Part shown: one piece after another, positions 8,518 to 20,283 of the stretch
Layout: each line of letters opens with the position of its first letter
Position numbering within the stretch: the first letter of the stretch is position 1
Source of the DNA: Enterobacter cloacae subsp. cloacae ATCC 13047
GTDB taxonomy: Bacteria > Pseudomonadota > Gammaproteobacteria > Enterobacterales > Enterobacteriaceae
Reading direction: 5' to 3'
DNA: 64,000 nucleotides
NCBI RefSeq assembly: GCF_000025565.1
Contig: NC_014121.1
Span: 2,170,001-2,234,000, forward strand
Translations under genes and position numbers: made by a program
Notes under the pieces: generated by a model
Seen by the model: only the letters and a program-made list of their open reading frames with translations
The model's database searches: none
Told to the model about the DNA's origin: nothing

Positions 8518-9351
8518 ATGAGACATATCGAACTGCGTCACTCGGTCCCCCTTTCGCTCCCGGGGCTCAGTCTGAAGAACATCGTGCCAGGCGCGCTGCT
8601 GGCATTACTGGCCACCCCGGTACTGGCCTCAGAACAACAGGGCAACGTGCTGACTTTAGGCGGAGGCGTGGATGTTGCGCCCCGCTATTCGGGTTCGGAT
8701 AAAAACCGTGCCACCACGGCGGTGGTGGTGGATTACGCGATGTATAACGGATTCTTCGTCAGCACCACGCGAGGGATCGGTTACGGCAACAACATCGGCA
8801 ACCTGGATTACAGCGCGGCGCTGAGCTATCGCGCGGGCCGTAAGGATCGGGACGTGGACAGCGATTCGATCAGCGGCGGCAGCGATTATTTGCGCGGTAT
8901 GGGCGACATCAAAGGTTCGGCTCTGGTGGTGCCAGGGCTGGGGTACAAAGTGACCGACTGGCTGAATCTGCAATTACAGGCAGAGGTGCCGGTTTCGGAG
9001 CGAGACAACGGCGAAGCGCTGCATTTCGGCATTTCCAGCCCGCTCTTTACCTCACCGAACAACGCGGTGACGCTGTCGCTGACCGGTAGCTGGGGCAGCA
9101 GCAAGTACATGCAGACTTACTATGGGGTGAATGCATCCCAGTCCGCCGCATCCGGATTTGCCCGATATGACGCTGGCGCGGGAATTTATGCCTGGTCAAC
9201 GAATCTCGACTGGACGCACAAGCTCACCCAACGCTGGAGCGTGGTTGCTGGCGCAGGCGTTACGCAGCTGATGGGAGATGCAGCCGACAGCCCGATTGTT
9301 CAGCGAAAAACCTCGCCGACGGGAAGTTTGAAGGTTACGTACAGTTTCTGA
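8518..9351 (+). CDS. MipA/OmpV-family outer-membrane protein
   Basis: The 277-aa protein has a long signal peptide (hydrophobic core PGALLALLATPVLA; cleavage expected near residue 38). The mature part is rich in amphipathic beta strands, glycine and aromatic residues, and ends in LKVTYSF, whose terminal Phe is the usual signal for BAM-assembled barrels. The opening GNVLTLGGGVDVAPRYSGSDKNR is typical of MipA/OmpV proteins; E. coli MipA binds the lytic transglycosylase MltA, while OmpV proteins act as porins or adhesins. AAGGA nine bases upstream supports the start. It is divergent from the two-component system, which probably regulates it. Confidence 0.85.
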   Translation: MRHIELRHSVPLSLPGLSLKNIVPGALLALLATPVLASEQQGNVLTLGGGVDVAPRYSGSDKNRATTAVVVDYAMYNGFFVSTTRGIGYGNNIGNLDYSAALSYRAGRKDRDVDSDSISGGSDYLRGMGDIKGSALVVPGLGYKVTDWLNLQLQAEVPVSERDNGEALHFGISSPLFTSPNNAVTLSLTGSWGSSKYMQTYYGVNASQSAASGFARYDAGAGIYAWSTNLDWTHKLTQRWSVVAGAGVTQLMGDAADSPIVQRKTSPTGSLKVTYSF

Positions 9352-9375
9352 TTTATTTGGATGGAACGCCAATTC

Positions 9376-9401
9376 CCGCCCCGTGTTAGATGACGGGGCG
9401 G
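9376..9401 (+). terminator. stem-loop after the MipA-like gene
   Basis: CCGCCCCGT (9376-9384) and ACGGGGCGG (9393-9401) form a 9-bp GC-rich stem with an 8-base loop, 24 bp after the stop codon. No T-run follows, so termination may be weak or the hairpin may only protect the 3' end. Confidence 0.45.
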
Positions 9402-9909
9402 CACTTGATAGGGATAAGGAACGTATCGCGTCAGGTTGACAGGTCATGATTGCAGGCTGGCATGTGTACCAATACGCCATTCTGTTCCTGCGTGAGCGTC
9501 GGTTTTGAGCGAGGAGCAAACGTTGGCAATTATTCTGCTAGCCTAATAAAGGGTTAGTAAAAAATGGGATTTCAGTAAGCATTGGATTCTCATTCTGCCA
9601 AACGAAACTGAGGATTTTAATATGGGGCCTTATCGCACTTATCTAATCACTGGTGCAACAAAAGGGATAGGAAGAGCACTCAGTGACAAATTATCAGAAC
9701 AGGGTCACCAGGTTGTGGGTATTGCCCGTAATGTTGATGCCAGCTTTCCGGGGGTTTTATATACGGCTGACCTGAGTAGCGCTGATGAGACTAACTTAAT
9801 TTTATTAAAAATAGTCGAAAATCACGAAATTCACGGCATTGTAAATAATGTGGGTGTAGCCTTACCCCAACAACTTGGAGTGACCTGCCCCCACGATTAG
9901 ATACAACAC

Positions 9910-10743
9910 TCAGTTAGTAACGTCGGAATCTTCATTCTCAGAATGACCCTTTCTCCAGCCCGCTGCAAATTCAGACGGTGTCTGATAATTCAGCGTGGAG
10001 TGCGGGCGGCATTCGTTATAATCCTGCCGCCAGTCATTAATAATTTTCCTGGCATGAACGATATCGCTGAACCAGTGCTCATTCAAACATTCATCGCGAA
10101 ATCGTCCGTTAAAGCTCTCAATAAATCCGTTCTGCGTTGGCTTGCCCGGCTGGATTAAGCGCAACTCAACACCATGCTCAAAGGCCCATTGATCCAGTGC
10201 ACGGCAAGTGAACTCCGGCCCCTGGTCAGTTCTTATCGTCGCCGGATAGCCTCGAAACAGTGCAATGCTGTCCAGAATACGCGTGACCTGAACGCCTGAA
10301 ATCCCAAAGGCAACAGTGACCGTCAGGCATTCCTTTGTGAAATCATCGACGCAGGTAAGACACTTGATCCTGCGACCGGTGGAAAGTGCGTCCATGACGA
10401 AATCCATCGACCAGGTCAGATTGGGCGCCGCCGGACGGAGCAGCGGCAGACGTTCTGTTGCCAGCCCTTTACGACGTCTTCTGCGTTTTACGCCCAGGCC
10501 ACTGAGGTGATAAAGCCGGTACACGCGCTTATGATTAACATGAAGCCCTTCACGGCGCAGCAACTGCCAAATACGACGGTAGCCAAAACGCCTGCGCTCC
10601 AGTGCCAGCTCAGTGATGCGCCCTGATAAATGCGCATCAGCAGCCGGACGGTGAGCCTCATAGCGGCAGGTCGACAGGGATAAACCTGTAAGCCTGCAGG
10701 CACGACGTTGCGACAGACCGGTCGCATCACACATCAACATCAC
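9910..10743 (-). CDS. IS3-family transposase OrfB (DDE catalytic part)
   Basis: A 277-aa integrase-core protein with the DDE triad visible: [10 protein letters not shown] (first Asp), RTDQGPEFT (second Asp) and [16 protein letters not shown] (Glu, about 35 residues later). An HTH_21-like N-terminal region ([28 protein letters not shown]) precedes it. In this family it is normally made as an OrfAB fusion by -1 frameshifting, so the free start is nominal. The frame is intact, unlike the orfB copies in the two neighbouring IS elements; this element may still be active. Confidence 0.92.
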   Translation of the reverse strand: MMLMCDATGLSQRRACRLTGLSLSTCRYEAHRPAADAHLSGRITELALERRRFGYRRIWQLLRREGLHVNHKRVYRLYHLSGLGVKRRRRRKGLATERLPLLRPAAPNLTWSMDFVMDALSTGRRIKCLTCVDDFTKECLTVTVAFGISGVQVTRILDSIALFRGYPATIRTDQGPEFTCRALDQWAFEHGVELRLIQPGKPTQNGFIESFNGRFRDECLNEHWFSDIVHARKIINDWRQDYNECRPHSTLNYQTPSEFAAGWRKGHSENEDSDVTN

Positions 10744-10766
10744 GGCTTCCCGCTTCTGGTCTGTCG

Positions 10767-11030
10767 TCAGTACTTTCGCCCAAGAGCCACCTGAAGCGCC
10801 TCTTTATCCAGCATGGCTTCGGCAAGCAGCTTCTTGAGTCTGGCGTTCTCTTCCTCAAGCGACTTCAGGCGCTTAACTTCAGGCACCTCCATACCGCCAT
10901 ACTTCTTACGCCAGGTGTAAAACGTGGCATCGGAAATGGCATGCTTGCGGCAGAGTTCACGGGCGGGTACCCCAGCTTCGGCTTCGCGGAGAATACTGAT
11001 GATCTGTTCGTCGGAAAAACGCTTCTTCAT
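10767..11030 (-). CDS. IS3-family OrfA (helix-turn-helix, leucine zipper)
   Basis: The 87-aa OrfA starts [20 protein letters not shown] and has an HTH_8 helix-turn-helix ([24 protein letters not shown]). A leucine-zipper-like segment ([25 protein letters not shown]) follows and mediates dimerisation in this family. It binds the IS ends and gives the N-terminus of the OrfAB transposase. Intact. Confidence 0.92.
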   Translation of the reverse strand: MKKRFSDEQIISILREAEAGVPARELCRKHAISDATFYTWRKKYGGMEVPEVKRLKSLEEENARLKKLLAEAMLDKEALQVALGRKY

Positions 11031-11808
11031 GGGGATGTCCTCATGTGGCTTATGAAGACATTACTAACATCGGGGTGTACTAATCAACGGGGAGCAGGTC
11101 AGGAGGCATTGATATTCAAACGTTCCTGAAGGTCATGGATATAAACGTACGGGTGGCAGTTCAAATAACACAAGCACTCATCGGCAACATGAAGAGCAGA
11201 GGCTGGGGAAGAATAGTTAATGTATGTAGCCGTGCCATCTACGGTGCGATTGACAGAACAGCTTACTCAGCAGCAAAAAGTGCTCTGGTAGGTTGTACAC
11301 GGACCTGGGCATTAGAGCTTGCTCAATTCGGGATCACCTCAAATGCGATTGCTCCTGGGCCAATAGAGACAGAGCTTTTTCATAAAACACGACCTGTTGG
11401 AAGTGAAGCAGAACAACGTATTTTATCGACAATCCCAATGGGCAGACTGGGTTCTCCTGCTGAAGTGGCTTCAGCAATAGCCTTTCTTTTATCACCAGAA
11501 GCGAGTTTTATTACTGGCGTAGTACTGCCTGTTGATGGTGGAGGAAGCCTGGGAGGACGTTAGAAACGTTCAGAAACTCTGTGGAAATAGACAACGCCTA
11601 CCCATGGCTGAAATTTGATATTGTCGCAGTTAGTAAGATATTTTTAACCTGTCTAATCCAATAAATACACTGATGCATTTAAGCGAGACCTATGAGTTTA
11701 AAGCCGCGTAAAATCGTTTTAATTCCAGGGTTTATGTGAAGTGGTTTACTGAATTTGGCCACCTGAACAGAGGTGATATGCTCACCTCAGAACAACACAG
11801 GTGTCATA

Positions 11809-12978
<1,170 letters not shown>

Positions 12979-13100
12979 CCACTTCAATGCTGAATGAAAT
13001 GCTTTGGCATGAATTTGAAACATACCTCCCGTCAAACTGAATCGCCACGGGTTTAACAGACACCTCAGAGTCATTTAAGATGGCTTAAAGAGAGGTGCCC

Positions 13101-13379
13101 ATGAGCGGTAAGCGTTATCCCGAAGAGTTTAAAACTGAAGCAGTCAAACAGGTTGTTGATCGCGGTTATTCTGTTGCCAGCGTTGCAACACGTCTCGATA
13201 TCACCACCCACAGCCTTTACGCCTGGATAAAGAAGTACGGTCCGGATTCTTCCGCTAATAAAGAACAGTCAGATGCTCAGGCCGAGATCCGCCGTCTCCA
13301 GAAAGAGCTGAAGCGGGTTACCGACGAACGGGACATATTAAAAAAAGCCGCGGCGTACTTCGCAAAGCTGTCCGACTGA
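13101..13379 (+). CDS. IS3-family OrfA
   Basis: The 92-aa protein starts MSGKRYPEEFKTEAVKQVVD. It has a helix-turn-helix (SVASVATRLDITTHSLYAWIKKYG) and a zipper-like RRLQKELKRVTDERDILKKAAAYF. The ATG at 13101 follows AGAGGT. The slippery A7G stretch that would allow OrfAB synthesis is near its end. Intact. Confidence 0.9.
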   Translation: MSGKRYPEEFKTEAVKQVVDRGYSVASVATRLDITTHSLYAWIKKYGPDSSANKEQSDAQAEIRRLQKELKRVTDERDILKKAAAYFAKLSD

Positions 13380-14250
13380 GGTACGCCTTTATCCGTGACA
13401 ACACCTGTTGCTGGCCTGTTCGCCTGCTCTGTCGGGTGCTGGATGTTCATCCCAGTGGTTTTTACGCCTGGCTTCAGCAGCCGCATTCACAACGCCATCA
13501 GGCAGACCTGAGACTGACAGGACAGATTAAACAGTTCTGGCTGGAATCGGGATGCGTCTATGGTTATCGCAAAATCCATCTGGATCTGCGGGACAGCGGG
13601 CAACAGTGCGGAGTGAACAGAGTCTGGCGACTGATGAAACGTGTCGGGATAAAGGCTCAGGTCGGATACCGGAGCCCGCGGGCACGTAAAGGCGAGGCCA
13701 GTATCGTGTCGCCCAACAGGCTCCAGCGACAGTTCAATCCGGATGCTCCGGATAAGCGTTGGGTAACGGACATAACCTACATCAGGACCCACGAAGGCTG
13801 GCTGTATCTTGCCGTGGTTGTTGATCTGTTCTCACGCAAAATTATCGGCTGGTCCATGCAATCCCGGATGACAAAGGACATTGGTCCTGAACGCACTGCT
13901 GATGGCTGTATGGCGCCGTAATCCCCAAAAACAGGTGCTGGTTCATTCGGATCAGGGCAGTCAGTACACAAGCCATGAGTGGCAGTCGTTCCTGAAATCA
14001 CACGGCCTGGAGGGCAGCATGAGCCGTCGCGGTAACTGCCATGATAATGCGGTTGCAGAAAGCTTTTTCCAGTTGTTGAAACGCGAACGGATAAAGAAAA
14101 GAGCTACGGAACGCGGGGAAGAAGCCCCGCAGCGATATTTTTGATTACATCGAAATGTTTTATAACAGTAAGCGTCGGCATGGTTCCAGCGATCAGATGT
14201 CACCGACAGAATATGAAAACCAGTATTATCAACGGCTAGGAAGTGTCTAG
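13347..14250 (+). pseudogene. IS3-family orfB with several single-base indels
   Basis: The frame is intact through WVTDITYIRTHEGWLYLAVVVDLFSRKIIGWSMQSRMTKDI. An extra G near 13886 then shifts it (GPERTADG); the right frame resumes at VLNALLMAVWRRNPQKQVLVHSDQGSQYTS and holds the catalytic glutamate in AVAESFFQLLK. Near 14095-14135 there are three more length changes: one base lost in an A-run, one extra G and one extra C. The C-terminal [25 protein letters not shown] is again in another frame. All changes but one lie in short homopolymers. Confidence 0.87.
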
Positions 14251-14944
14251 ATTATCCGTGGCGATTCAAACTGTATTGTTCATCATGCAGCGGTAACTGA
14301 AGGACGAACCATTCATGATGTAGTGCAGCATTTGATTACTCTTCTGCCTGAGAAGTTTTCTTTGATAGGTTTTTCGATGGGAGGGTATATTGCCCGGCAA
14401 CTGGCAGCAGAATTCCCTGAACGTGTAGAGTCCTTAGTGCTTATTGCCAGTTCCTTACGGGAAGATACGCCGTTAGAGGCTGAAGCAAAGCGGAAAAGCG
14501 TGCAGTCATTGTCCCCCACAACGTTTAAGGGGCTGAGCAGACATGCTATTGCCCGGTCACTCCACCCTCTAAACACATCAAATCAGGATATGATTTCAGC
14601 TATCCAGAAAATGGGATGCTCTCTGGGATTTGAAGCCTTCATCACGCAATCATCCTTGTCCAGGCAAGGTATACCTTCTGCAACGATACGTTGTCCAACA
14701 CTGGTTATCGCCAGTGAAGATGATGCCATCCGTTCGATGAAGGAGGCAGAAGAATTGGTCGAAGCCATACCTTATGCGTCGTTAAGAATCATTCTGGATT
14801 GCGGCCATATGATTCCGCTCGAACAGCCCAGGGAGTTGGCAAGAACTATTGTTGAATGGATCCCGGCTACGTAAATTATTGGGGGTTTATCCGGCAAATA
14901 TCCTGACTTACTTCATCAGGGTATGTAGCGCAACAGCCCATATT

Positions 14945-15427
14945 TCACTCCTCCCTCCAGGGAACAGGCTCACCAATAAAGGTGTGCGTACAGCAGCGGC
15001 AAGTCACCTTTACATCCTTTGCACTAATCGATGGGTTAACCTGTTGTAAAATGCCATTCTCGTCAACAAACAGGCCCGGATAAAAGCTGCTATCGCCAAT
15101 ACAAACTAAATCCCTTTGCTGAGGCTCATGCAACGCGACTAACCAGAACACAGGCTCGGTAGTATCAAGACGTCCACAAACTTCACTGAAAACGTCATCC
15201 CACCGCTTGCCAATCTGTTTGAGCAAAAAGTAAAACAATGGCGTGTAGTCACGTCCTCGCTTTTGTCCACTGTGCATGGTTTCACGTGTTACCAGCAGCT
15301 CATCCCCGGATTTTTTACGATTACGTTCCCAGCGATACTCAGCGCCAGGGTTGTTAGAATAGTGTCGTGTCGTCGTGTTGACGCTACGATACAATTTACG
15401 TGACTTGTGCTGTTGATGAGCCCGCAT
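14945..15427 (-). CDS. protein of unknown function with C-terminal CRCC motif
   Basis: I do not recognise this 160-aa protein. It has a basic N-terminal third (MRAHQQHKSRKLYRSVNTTTRHYSN...), a middle with RDYTPLFYFLLKQIGKRWDDVFSEV, and a tail with VTCRCCTHTFIGEPV, where the clustered cysteines and a histidine could bind a metal. There is no signal peptide or membrane segment. The start is set at the ATG at 15427, which has GGGGGAG eight bases upstream; a TTG at 15502 would add 25 residues. It lies downstream of the GNAT gene on the same strand, probably in one transcript. Product and role unknown. Confidence 0.65.
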   Translation of the reverse strand: MRAHQQHKSRKLYRSVNTTTRHYSNNPGAEYRWERNRKKSGDELLVTRETMHSGQKRGRDYTPLFYFLLKQIGKRWDDVFSEVCGRLDTTEPVFWLVALHEPQQRDLVCIGDSSFYPGLFVDENGILQQVNPSISAKDVKVTCRCCTHTFIGEPVPWREE

Positions 15428-15509
15428 AGCCAGATCTCCCCCATCCCTCTTTCTGAACCAATAATCCCTGTCTGACGAAGACAAAACGCCCCCTATAAGC
15501 AAAGGAAAG

Positions 15510-16022
15510 CTATAACTCCATCCCCATGATCTTCAATACACTCCGCTGCGACGCTGTTTCGAAAACCGTATCCTTGATAAACCGCATCCCCTGCTTTTCA
15601 TAAAATCGCCGGGCACGTTCATTCTGTTCAAGCACCTCGAGCCACAGAAACTTTTTGCCATGACTGCGGGTAAGTTCGATGACGCTGCTAAACATGCTCT
15701 GACCGTAGTGATTACTCGTCTTAGTCGGATCAAGATAGAGTTTGTTAAGAAGCACACCGCTGATGTCGGTATCAGAGATTGTGGCTTCCCATGTCAGTTT
15801 CATAAAACCAATCGGCTGATCAAGGTCCGCCACATACCAGCTTGTGCCGCTGTCTCTCAGACTCTGTTCTATCGCCGCAACAGAATATTCGGACTTCAGA
15901 AAATCGTTTAGCTCTAATTCCGACTTCCACAGATGCTTAAAGTGCGCGGGATAGATGCGATAGCCCAGTTCACTGAGTAATACTGAATCTGCTGATGTTG
16001 CTTGTCGTATGAGTAATGTCAC
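15510..16022 (-). CDS. GNAT-family N-acetyltransferase
   Basis: A 170-aa Gcn5-type acetyltransferase. The acetyl-CoA fold is seen in the core strand VLLNKLYLDPTKTSNHYGQSMFSSVIELTRSHG (a diverged Q/R-x-x-G-x-G/A loop) and the C-terminal WLEVLEQNERARRFYEKQGMRF, a signature of family members acting on small molecules or protein N-termini. A GTG start at 16022 is preferred because AGGGAG lies just upstream; an ATG at 16064 would overlap the end of paaY by 4 bp and add 14 residues. Placed directly after paaY on the same strand, it may be read through from paaXY. Substrate unknown; no link to phenylacetate metabolism is implied. Confidence 0.78.
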   Translation of the reverse strand: MTLLIRQATSADSVLLSELGYRIYPAHFKHLWKSELELNDFLKSEYSVAAIEQSLRDSGTSWYVADLDQPIGFMKLTWEATISDTDISGVLLNKLYLDPTKTSNHYGQSMFSSVIELTRSHGKKFLWLEVLEQNERARRFYEKQGMRFIKDTVFETASQRSVLKIMGMEL

Positions 16023-16060
16023 AGGATGCTCCCTTGCCCGGTAATATACATTCCCCCCGC

Positions 16061-16663
16061 TCACACCGCCGATTTCGGCCGTAAATTCTCATCAAACGTC
16101 AGTCGTTTGCGTCCTGGCTCTTCTTCGCGCAGCGGCTCCACCTGATGCATCGTCAGCTTACAGCGCTCCACCAGCACCTGATACTCGCGCGTGCCCTGCT
16201 GCTTCCAGGCCAGTTCCTGTTCACTCAGCTCACGAATCGCTTTCGCCGGACTGCCGATAATCAAATGGTTAGCGGGCATCTCGGCTTTCGCCTTCACAAA
16301 CGCCGCCGCGCCGACGATGCTGTTTTCGCCAATCACCGCACCATCCATCACCACCGCGTTCATCCCTACCAGGGCGTTGCGGCGGACAATACAGCCGTGC
16401 AGAATGGCGCTGTGGCCGATATGGCCGTCCTCTTCCACCACCGTATCCTGCTCCGGGAAGCCGTGCATCACGCAGTTATCCTGAATGTTCGCGCCATCTT
16501 TCACCACAATACGGCCAAAGTCGCCGCGCAGGCTGGCATTGGGGCCGACATACACGCCTTTGCCCAGGATCACATCGCCAATGAGCACCGCTGTCGGGTG
16601 GACATAGCTCTCGTCTGGCACCACCGGCGTCAGACCGTCAATTTGATAAACAGGCATCCTCAC
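16061..16663 (-). CDS. paaY: PaaY, hexapeptide-repeat thioesterase of phenylacetate degradation
   Basis: This 200-aa left-handed beta-helix protein of the gamma-carbonic-anhydrase type has repeated [LIV]-G-x4 hexapeptides ([24 protein letters not shown]...). The metal-site histidines are in NCVMHGF and [13 protein letters not shown]. coli PaaY is a thioesterase that rescues stalled pathway intermediates and is 196 aa long. It lies 3 bp after paaX and is co-transcribed with it, as in E. coli. Confidence 0.93.
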   Translation of the reverse strand: MRMPVYQIDGLTPVVPDESYVHPTAVLIGDVILGKGVYVGPNASLRGDFGRIVVKDGANIQDNCVMHGFPEQDTVVEEDGHIGHSAILHGCIVRRNALVGMNAVVMDGAVIGENSIVGAAAFVKAKAEMPANHLIIGSPAKAIRELSEQELAWKQQGTREYQVLVERCKLTMHQVEPLREEEPGRKRLTFDENLRPKSAV

Positions 16664-16666
16664 TCC

Positions 16667-17599
16667 TTATGCGGTCGCAAGACCACCAAAGCGTTGATAA
16701 TAAAGCGTGCCGGGCACGGGCAATTCACCCACCGAGGTTTCGCCTTTCTCGCTGACAAACGCCAGCGCTCCCGGTGCCACACGCTGATAGATGTTGATGC
16801 AAAGCTGTCGCGCGCTTTGACCCGCCCAGTGTGCAGGCAGTAGCTCCTCTGGCAGCAGCGGATCTTTCAGCACCACGCGACGATAAAAGTGGATCAGTAA
16901 CAGCTGGATGTGGAAGCAACGCTCCGGCGTAAGCTCTTCCGGCGTAGCCTCTTTCAGCAGCGGCAGCAGCGGACGGAACGACTGAATAAACGTCTCGTAC
17001 ATCGCGTTCTGTTCGGTCAGCTGCCAGCACTCCTCAACGCGGGAACGCAGCGCCGCGCGCGAAAGTGCCAGTGGTGAATGGGCTTCGAAGAAGATGACAT
17101 TTTCCGCCACGCCCGCGTCATGAAGCAGCGACTGCACATCCGCCAGATGCTGCGAGGGCGAAGCCATCAGGCTGGGCGCCAGCGTGCCAAACCCTTGCCA
17201 GATAAGTTGTTTTTTCACATCGGCAAGCGTGGTTTTATCGAGACCTTCGGAGAGCAGCAGCAGCCATTTGCCATCCCAGGCGGGCAGCTCCGCGCGGTAG
17301 ATCTTATTCTCCGCCCTGCGGGTTAAACGCAGCCCTTTGTCGCTCAGGCGGTAATAACTGCGACGCCCGATGCGGGAGACATCCAGCCAGCCCTCTTTGT
17401 TGAGGCGAAACAGCGCGGTTCGCACGAAGCGCTCGCCAAAGCCCATCCCTTCGAGCAACGCGGCCAGGCTGCCAAGCCAAATCTCGCCGCCGCGATGGGA
17501 AAGCGCGTCACCGTATAACGAGGAGATTAGCGACGTCCCGCTGATGGGAACCGAACTGACCGCATGCTGAATAAAGGCGTCGAGTTTCATGTGATTCAT
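16667..17599 (-). CDS. paaX: PaaX, phenylacetyl-CoA-responsive repressor
   Basis: The 310-aa GntR-like winged-helix repressor of the paa genes is released by phenylacetyl-CoA. The N-terminal DNA-binding half contains GMGFGERFVRTALFRLNKEGWLDVSRIGRRSYYRLSDKGLRL, and the C-terminal effector/dimer region has AMYETFIQSFRPLLPLLKE and LLLIHFYRRVVLKDPLLP. The sequence matches E. coli PaaX closely. The start could also be the ATG at 17590, three codons in. Upstream are TGATTC motifs, consistent with autoregulation. It is separated from paaK by a palindromic repeat cluster. Confidence 0.95.
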   Translation of the reverse strand: MNHMKLDAFIQHAVSSVPISGTSLISSLYGDALSHRGGEIWLGSLAALLEGMGFGERFVRTALFRLNKEGWLDVSRIGRRSYYRLSDKGLRLTRRAENKIYRAELPAWDGKWLLLLSEGLDKTTLADVKKQLIWQGFGTLAPSLMASPSQHLADVQSLLHDAGVAENVIFFEAHSPLALSRAALRSRVEECWQLTEQNAMYETFIQSFRPLLPLLKEATPEELTPERCFHIQLLLIHFYRRVVLKDPLLPEELLPAHWAGQSARQLCINIYQRVAPGALAFVSEKGETSVGELPVPGTLYYQRFGGLATA

Positions 17600-17623
17600 T
17601 CTGTTGGTGTTTTTGTCCTGGAT

Positions 17624-17631
17624 GAATCATA
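17624..17631 (-). promoter_or_regulatory. candidate PaaX half-site upstream of paaX
   Basis: TATGATTC reads on the minus strand 25 bp upstream of the paaX start. A second TGTGATTC lies in the opposite direction at 17590-17597, over the start codon. The same TRTGATTC core appears twice in the paaA-paaZ intergenic region. It matches the core of the PaaX operator as I remember it from E. coli, so autorepression is plausible. Confidence 0.4.
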
Positions 17632-17651
17632 GCATACGAATCCTGGATAGA

Positions 17652-17717
17652 CCCTCACCCTAACCCCTCCCACAGGGAGAGGGAACTCAATACACCCTCT
17701 CCCTGTGGGAGAGGGAA
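17652..17717. repeat. pair of inverted palindromic (REP/BIME-like) units between paaK and paaX
   Basis: Unit B (17695-17715) is a perfect hairpin, CCCTCTCCC-TGT-GGGAGAGGG. Unit A (17652-17684) is an inverted near-copy containing CCCTCACCC and CACAGGGAGAGGG. Another copy lies at 36808-36841. These are the dispersed intergenic palindromes common in Enterobacter/Klebsiella. Here the pair lies between paaK and paaX on the transcribed strand and may terminate the long paa transcript or stabilise its 3' end. Confidence 0.75.
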
Positions 17718-17734
17718 CGTAGAATGAGGATAAT

Positions 17735-19051
<1,317 letters not shown>

Positions 19052-19077
19052 CGCAGGGTACTCACATTATTGTTCGC

Positions 19078-20283
19078 TCAAACACGCTCAAGGATCATGG
19101 CAATGCCCTGACCCACACCGATGCACATCGTACACAGCGCGTAGCGCCCGTGGCGTCGATGCAATTCATTGCTCGCGGCCAGCACCAGCCTGGCACCGCT
19201 CATTCCCAGCGGATGGCCTAACGCAATGGCCCCTCCGTTCGGATTGACGTGTGCGGCATCGTCCGGCAAACCCAGCTGACGCAGCACGCCCAGCGCCTGC
19301 GAGGCGAAGGCTTCGTTCAGCTCAATCACATCCATCTCGTTAATACTGAGCCCCGCTCGCTCCAGCACTTTACGAGTGGCGGGCACCGGCCCTAGCCCCA
19401 TCAGACGTGGCTCCACGCCTGCGGTGGCCATGGCCACAATCCGCGTGCGCGGCACAAGCCCCTGTGCGAGCGCCATCTGCTCGCTGGCGATAATCAGTGC
19501 AGCGGCGCCATCGTTCACCCCAGAGGCGTTACCTGCGGTAACGACGCCATTTTTGCGAAACGGCGCTTTCAGGGCGGCAAGTTGCGCCAGCGTGGTGTCG
19601 GCGCGCGGGTGCTCATCAACAGAGACCTCCGTGACGGTCCCTTTTTTCCCCGGCACCAGCACCGGCACGATCTCCTGCGCCAGAATGCCGTTTTGCTGCG
19701 CCCGGGCGGTACGCTGCTGGCTGCGCAGCGCGAACGCATCCTGATCGGCACGGCTGATATTTAACAATTCAGCTACATTCTCTGCCGTTTCCGGCATGCT
19801 GTCAGTTCCGAACGTCTGATGCATGAGCGGATTCACAAATCGCCAGCCAAGGGTGGTATCGAAGATCTCCGCCTGGCGCTGAAACGCCGCGGTGGCTTTC
19901 GCCATCACAAACGGCGCGCGGGACATCGACTCCACGCCACCGGCAATCAGCAGATCGCCATCACCGGATTTTATGGCGCGTGCAGCAAAGCCAACCGCAT
20001 CCAGCCCCGAGCCGCACAGGCGGTTGATCGTCGTGCCGGAGACGGTCTGCGGCAGCCCGGCCAGCAGCGACGCCATACGCGCCACGTTGCGGTTGTCTTC
20101 CCCCGCCTGGTTAGCGCAGCCGAAGATCACATCATCAATCCGCTCCGGGTCGAGCTGCGGATAGCGCTCCAGCAAGGCACGCAGCGGTATAGCGCCCAGA
20201 TCGTCCGCGCGTACGGCGGATAACGCCCCGCCGTACCGCCCCACCGGGGTTCGCACCCCATCACAAATAAATGCGTCACGCAT
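19078..20283 (-). CDS. paaJ: PaaJ, beta-ketoadipyl-CoA thiolase
   Basis: This 401-aa thiolase makes the last cleavage (3-oxoadipyl-CoA to succinyl-CoA plus acetyl-CoA) and also cleaves 3-oxo-5,6-dehydrosuberyl-CoA. The nucleophile Cys90 sits in [12 protein letters not shown]; the base histidine is in [17 protein letters not shown] and the second cysteine in [10 protein letters not shown]. The start overlaps the stop of paaI by one base, implying translational coupling. Confidence 0.95.
   Translation of the reverse strand: MRDAFICDGVRTPVGRYGGALSAVRADDLGAIPLRALLERYPQLDPERIDDVIFGCANQAGEDNRNVARMASLLAGLPQTVSGTTINRLCGSGLDAVGFAARAIKSGDGDLLIAGGVESMSRAPFVMAKATAAFQRQAEIFDTTLGWRFVNPLMHQTFGTDSMPETAENVAELLNISRADQDAFALRSQQRTARAQQNGILAQEIVPVLVPGKKGTVTEVSVDEHPRADTTLAQLAALKAPFRKNGVVTAGNASGVNDGAAALIIASEQMALAQGLVPRTRIVAMATAGVEPRLMGLGPVPATRKVLERAGLSINEMDVIELNEAFASQALGVLRQLGLPDDAAHVNPNGGAIALGHPLGMSGARLVLAASNELHRRHGRYALCTMCIGVGQGIAMILERV

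Larger units (their letters stand above)
9881..11101 (-). mobile_element. IS3-family element, IS407-group type, IS1222-like, 1221 bp
   Basis: The ends are imperfect inverted repeats beginning TGACCTGCCCCCACGATTAG on the left and TGACCTGCTCCCCGTTGATT on the right (reverse complement). The 4-bp target duplication GGAG is exact (9877-9880 and 11102-11105), as expected for the IS407 group. It carries intact orfA and orfB on the minus strand. The length equals that remembered for IS1222; the exact ISfinder name is not verified. It interrupts an SDR gene. Confidence 0.93.
9622..11563 (+). pseudogene. SDR-family oxidoreductase gene split by a 1221-bp IS
   Basis: Joining 9622-9880 to 11106-11563, with the IS and one copy of its 4-bp target repeat removed, restores one open frame of 238 codons. 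The rebuilt protein is a classical short-chain dehydrogenase. It has TGATKGIG (residues 10-17, dinucleotide loop), NNVG, a catalytic YSAAK, APGPIETEL after the active site, and the C-terminal FITGVVLPVDGGGSLGG. That ending resembles FabG-like reductases. In the split state neither half can fold: the first ends a few codons into the IS, and the second lacks the cofactor-binding loop. Substrate unknown. The hydrolase gene 128 bp downstream has the same orientation, so the two were probably an operon. Base composition is more AT-rich than in the flanking core genes. Confidence 0.9.
13038..14268 (+). mobile_element. IS3-family element (IS3/IS51-like group), 1231 bp
   Basis: The ends share TGAATCGCCACGG followed by a conserved AGACAC block a few bases further in. 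The target duplication is AAC (13035-13037 and 14269-14271). orfA and orfB read rightward, with an A7G slippery run at 13340-13347. orfB contains several single-base indels, so the element is probably not self-mobile. I do not recognise the exact ISfinder name. It inserted only 48 bp from the IS911-like element, in the same hydrolase gene. Confidence 0.9.

Noticed and set aside
17652..17717. CRISPR-like repeat
   Set aside because: There are only two inverted palindromic units with no regular spacers; this is an intergenic REP/BIME-type repeat. No CRISPR array was seen anywhere.
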